Source: Vibrio ouci (GTDB lineage: Bacteria > Pseudomonadota > Gammaproteobacteria > Enterobacterales > Vibrionaceae). From it: a stretch of 64,000 bases of DNA. The notes below the pieces were generated by a model. The model was not told the origin of the DNA. It worked only from the letters and a program-made list of their open reading frames with translations, and did no database searches. The first letter of the stretch is position 1, and every line of letters begins with the position of its first letter. Shown in pieces: positions 63,974 through 64,000 of the stretch. A program made the translations under genes and the position numbers. The stretch spans positions 32,881-96,880 of the forward strand of contig NZ_SATR01000019.1 of the NCBI RefSeq assembly GCF_004551525.1, given 5' to 3'.

Positions 63974-64000
63974 TTGCGTAACCAAACTCGCGCTACATAC

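Larger units (their letters stand above)
58415..64000 (-). mobile_element. Distal end of a Vibrio integron cassette array
   Basis: Ten ~125-bp attC sites separated by single-gene cassettes, all reading on the minus strand. Each attC, seen on the plus strand, starts with CATAACGCC-like bases and ends with TTTGTTATG- or TTGTTAG-like bases. Internal boxes such as GAGCAACGC, TGCCGTAAACACTAAA and AAGCGTTGCGAAT are shared. Cassette orientation places the integrase and attI to the right, outside the window. The array ends on the left with a cassette whose attC is reduced to its first core bases. The attCs are mostly of one subfamily, except those at 58831, 59413, 62104, 62781 and 63271. Confidence 0.93.

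Overview
The window reads as part of a Vibrio genome, most likely the second chromosome. The evidence is a CsrB-family RNA with a VarA/UvrY-type upstream box, a cpsA-J type capsule operon, divergent malEFG/malK, the long (478-residue) form of GAPDH, DUF3024 and DUF6404 proteins, and an array of Vibrio-type integron attC sites. The species cannot be fixed from sequence alone.

Layout. 1-1.7 kb: the end of codA, a CsrB-family sRNA on the minus strand with promoter and activator box, and a dCMP deaminase-like gene. 1.8-15 kb: a tightly packed, partly overlapping exopolysaccharide operon on the plus strand (initiating transferase, outer-membrane barrel, export protein, Wzz/kinase-like co-polymerase, flippase, polymerase, three glycosyltransferases, small membrane protein) ending in a secreted DUF4832 protein. 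15.5-21.6 kb: long-form GAPDH, a lipoprotein hydrolase, a lipoprotein amidohydrolase, an acyl-CoA thioesterase and small unknown genes. 21.9-27.5 kb: maltose uptake, malEFG against malK, with CRP and MalT-like sites between. 27.5-34 kb: melibiose use, melR against melA-melB plus a secreted glycosidase-like protein. 34-36.2 kb: nfeD-slipin pair. 36.4-38.7 kb: a response regulator/HD-GYP gene broken by one in-frame amber codon, plus its histidine kinase. 38.7-44.6 kb: pstS with a Pho box, DUF3024, rnb, deaD. 44.7-50.3 kb: cheV and a second, intact sensor/kinase/HD-GYP module. 50.4-53.3 kb: rbsR, rbsK and an rbsB that has lost its first ~40 codons.

At 53,308 the rbs sequence stops abruptly and a segment of different character begins. 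It holds a possible phage HNH/AP2-like gene, a family of paired perfect palindromes, hairpin-rich non-coding DNA, a serine recombinase with an inverted-repeat control region, and two genes that look like podovirus internal virion genes. It ends at about 58,414, against the remaining core base pairs of a truncated attC. From there to the window end runs an integron cassette array: ten attC sites of ~125 bp, with cassette genes on the minus strand. Cassette orientation puts the integrase and attI to the right, outside the window, so the oldest, distal end of the array abuts the phage-like segment.

Functional themes: surface polysaccharide and c-di-GMP control (CsrB, cps, two HD-GYP modules, CheV), alpha-linked sugar catabolism (mal, mel), and a mobile region that has decapitated the ribose operon. 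The most unusual signals are the paired palindromes in the phage-like segment, the phage/integron junction with its truncated attC, the amber codon one codon before the receiver Asp motif of the HD-GYP gene, the capsule kinase homologue with a degenerate P-loop, and the secreted glycosidase joined to melAB.
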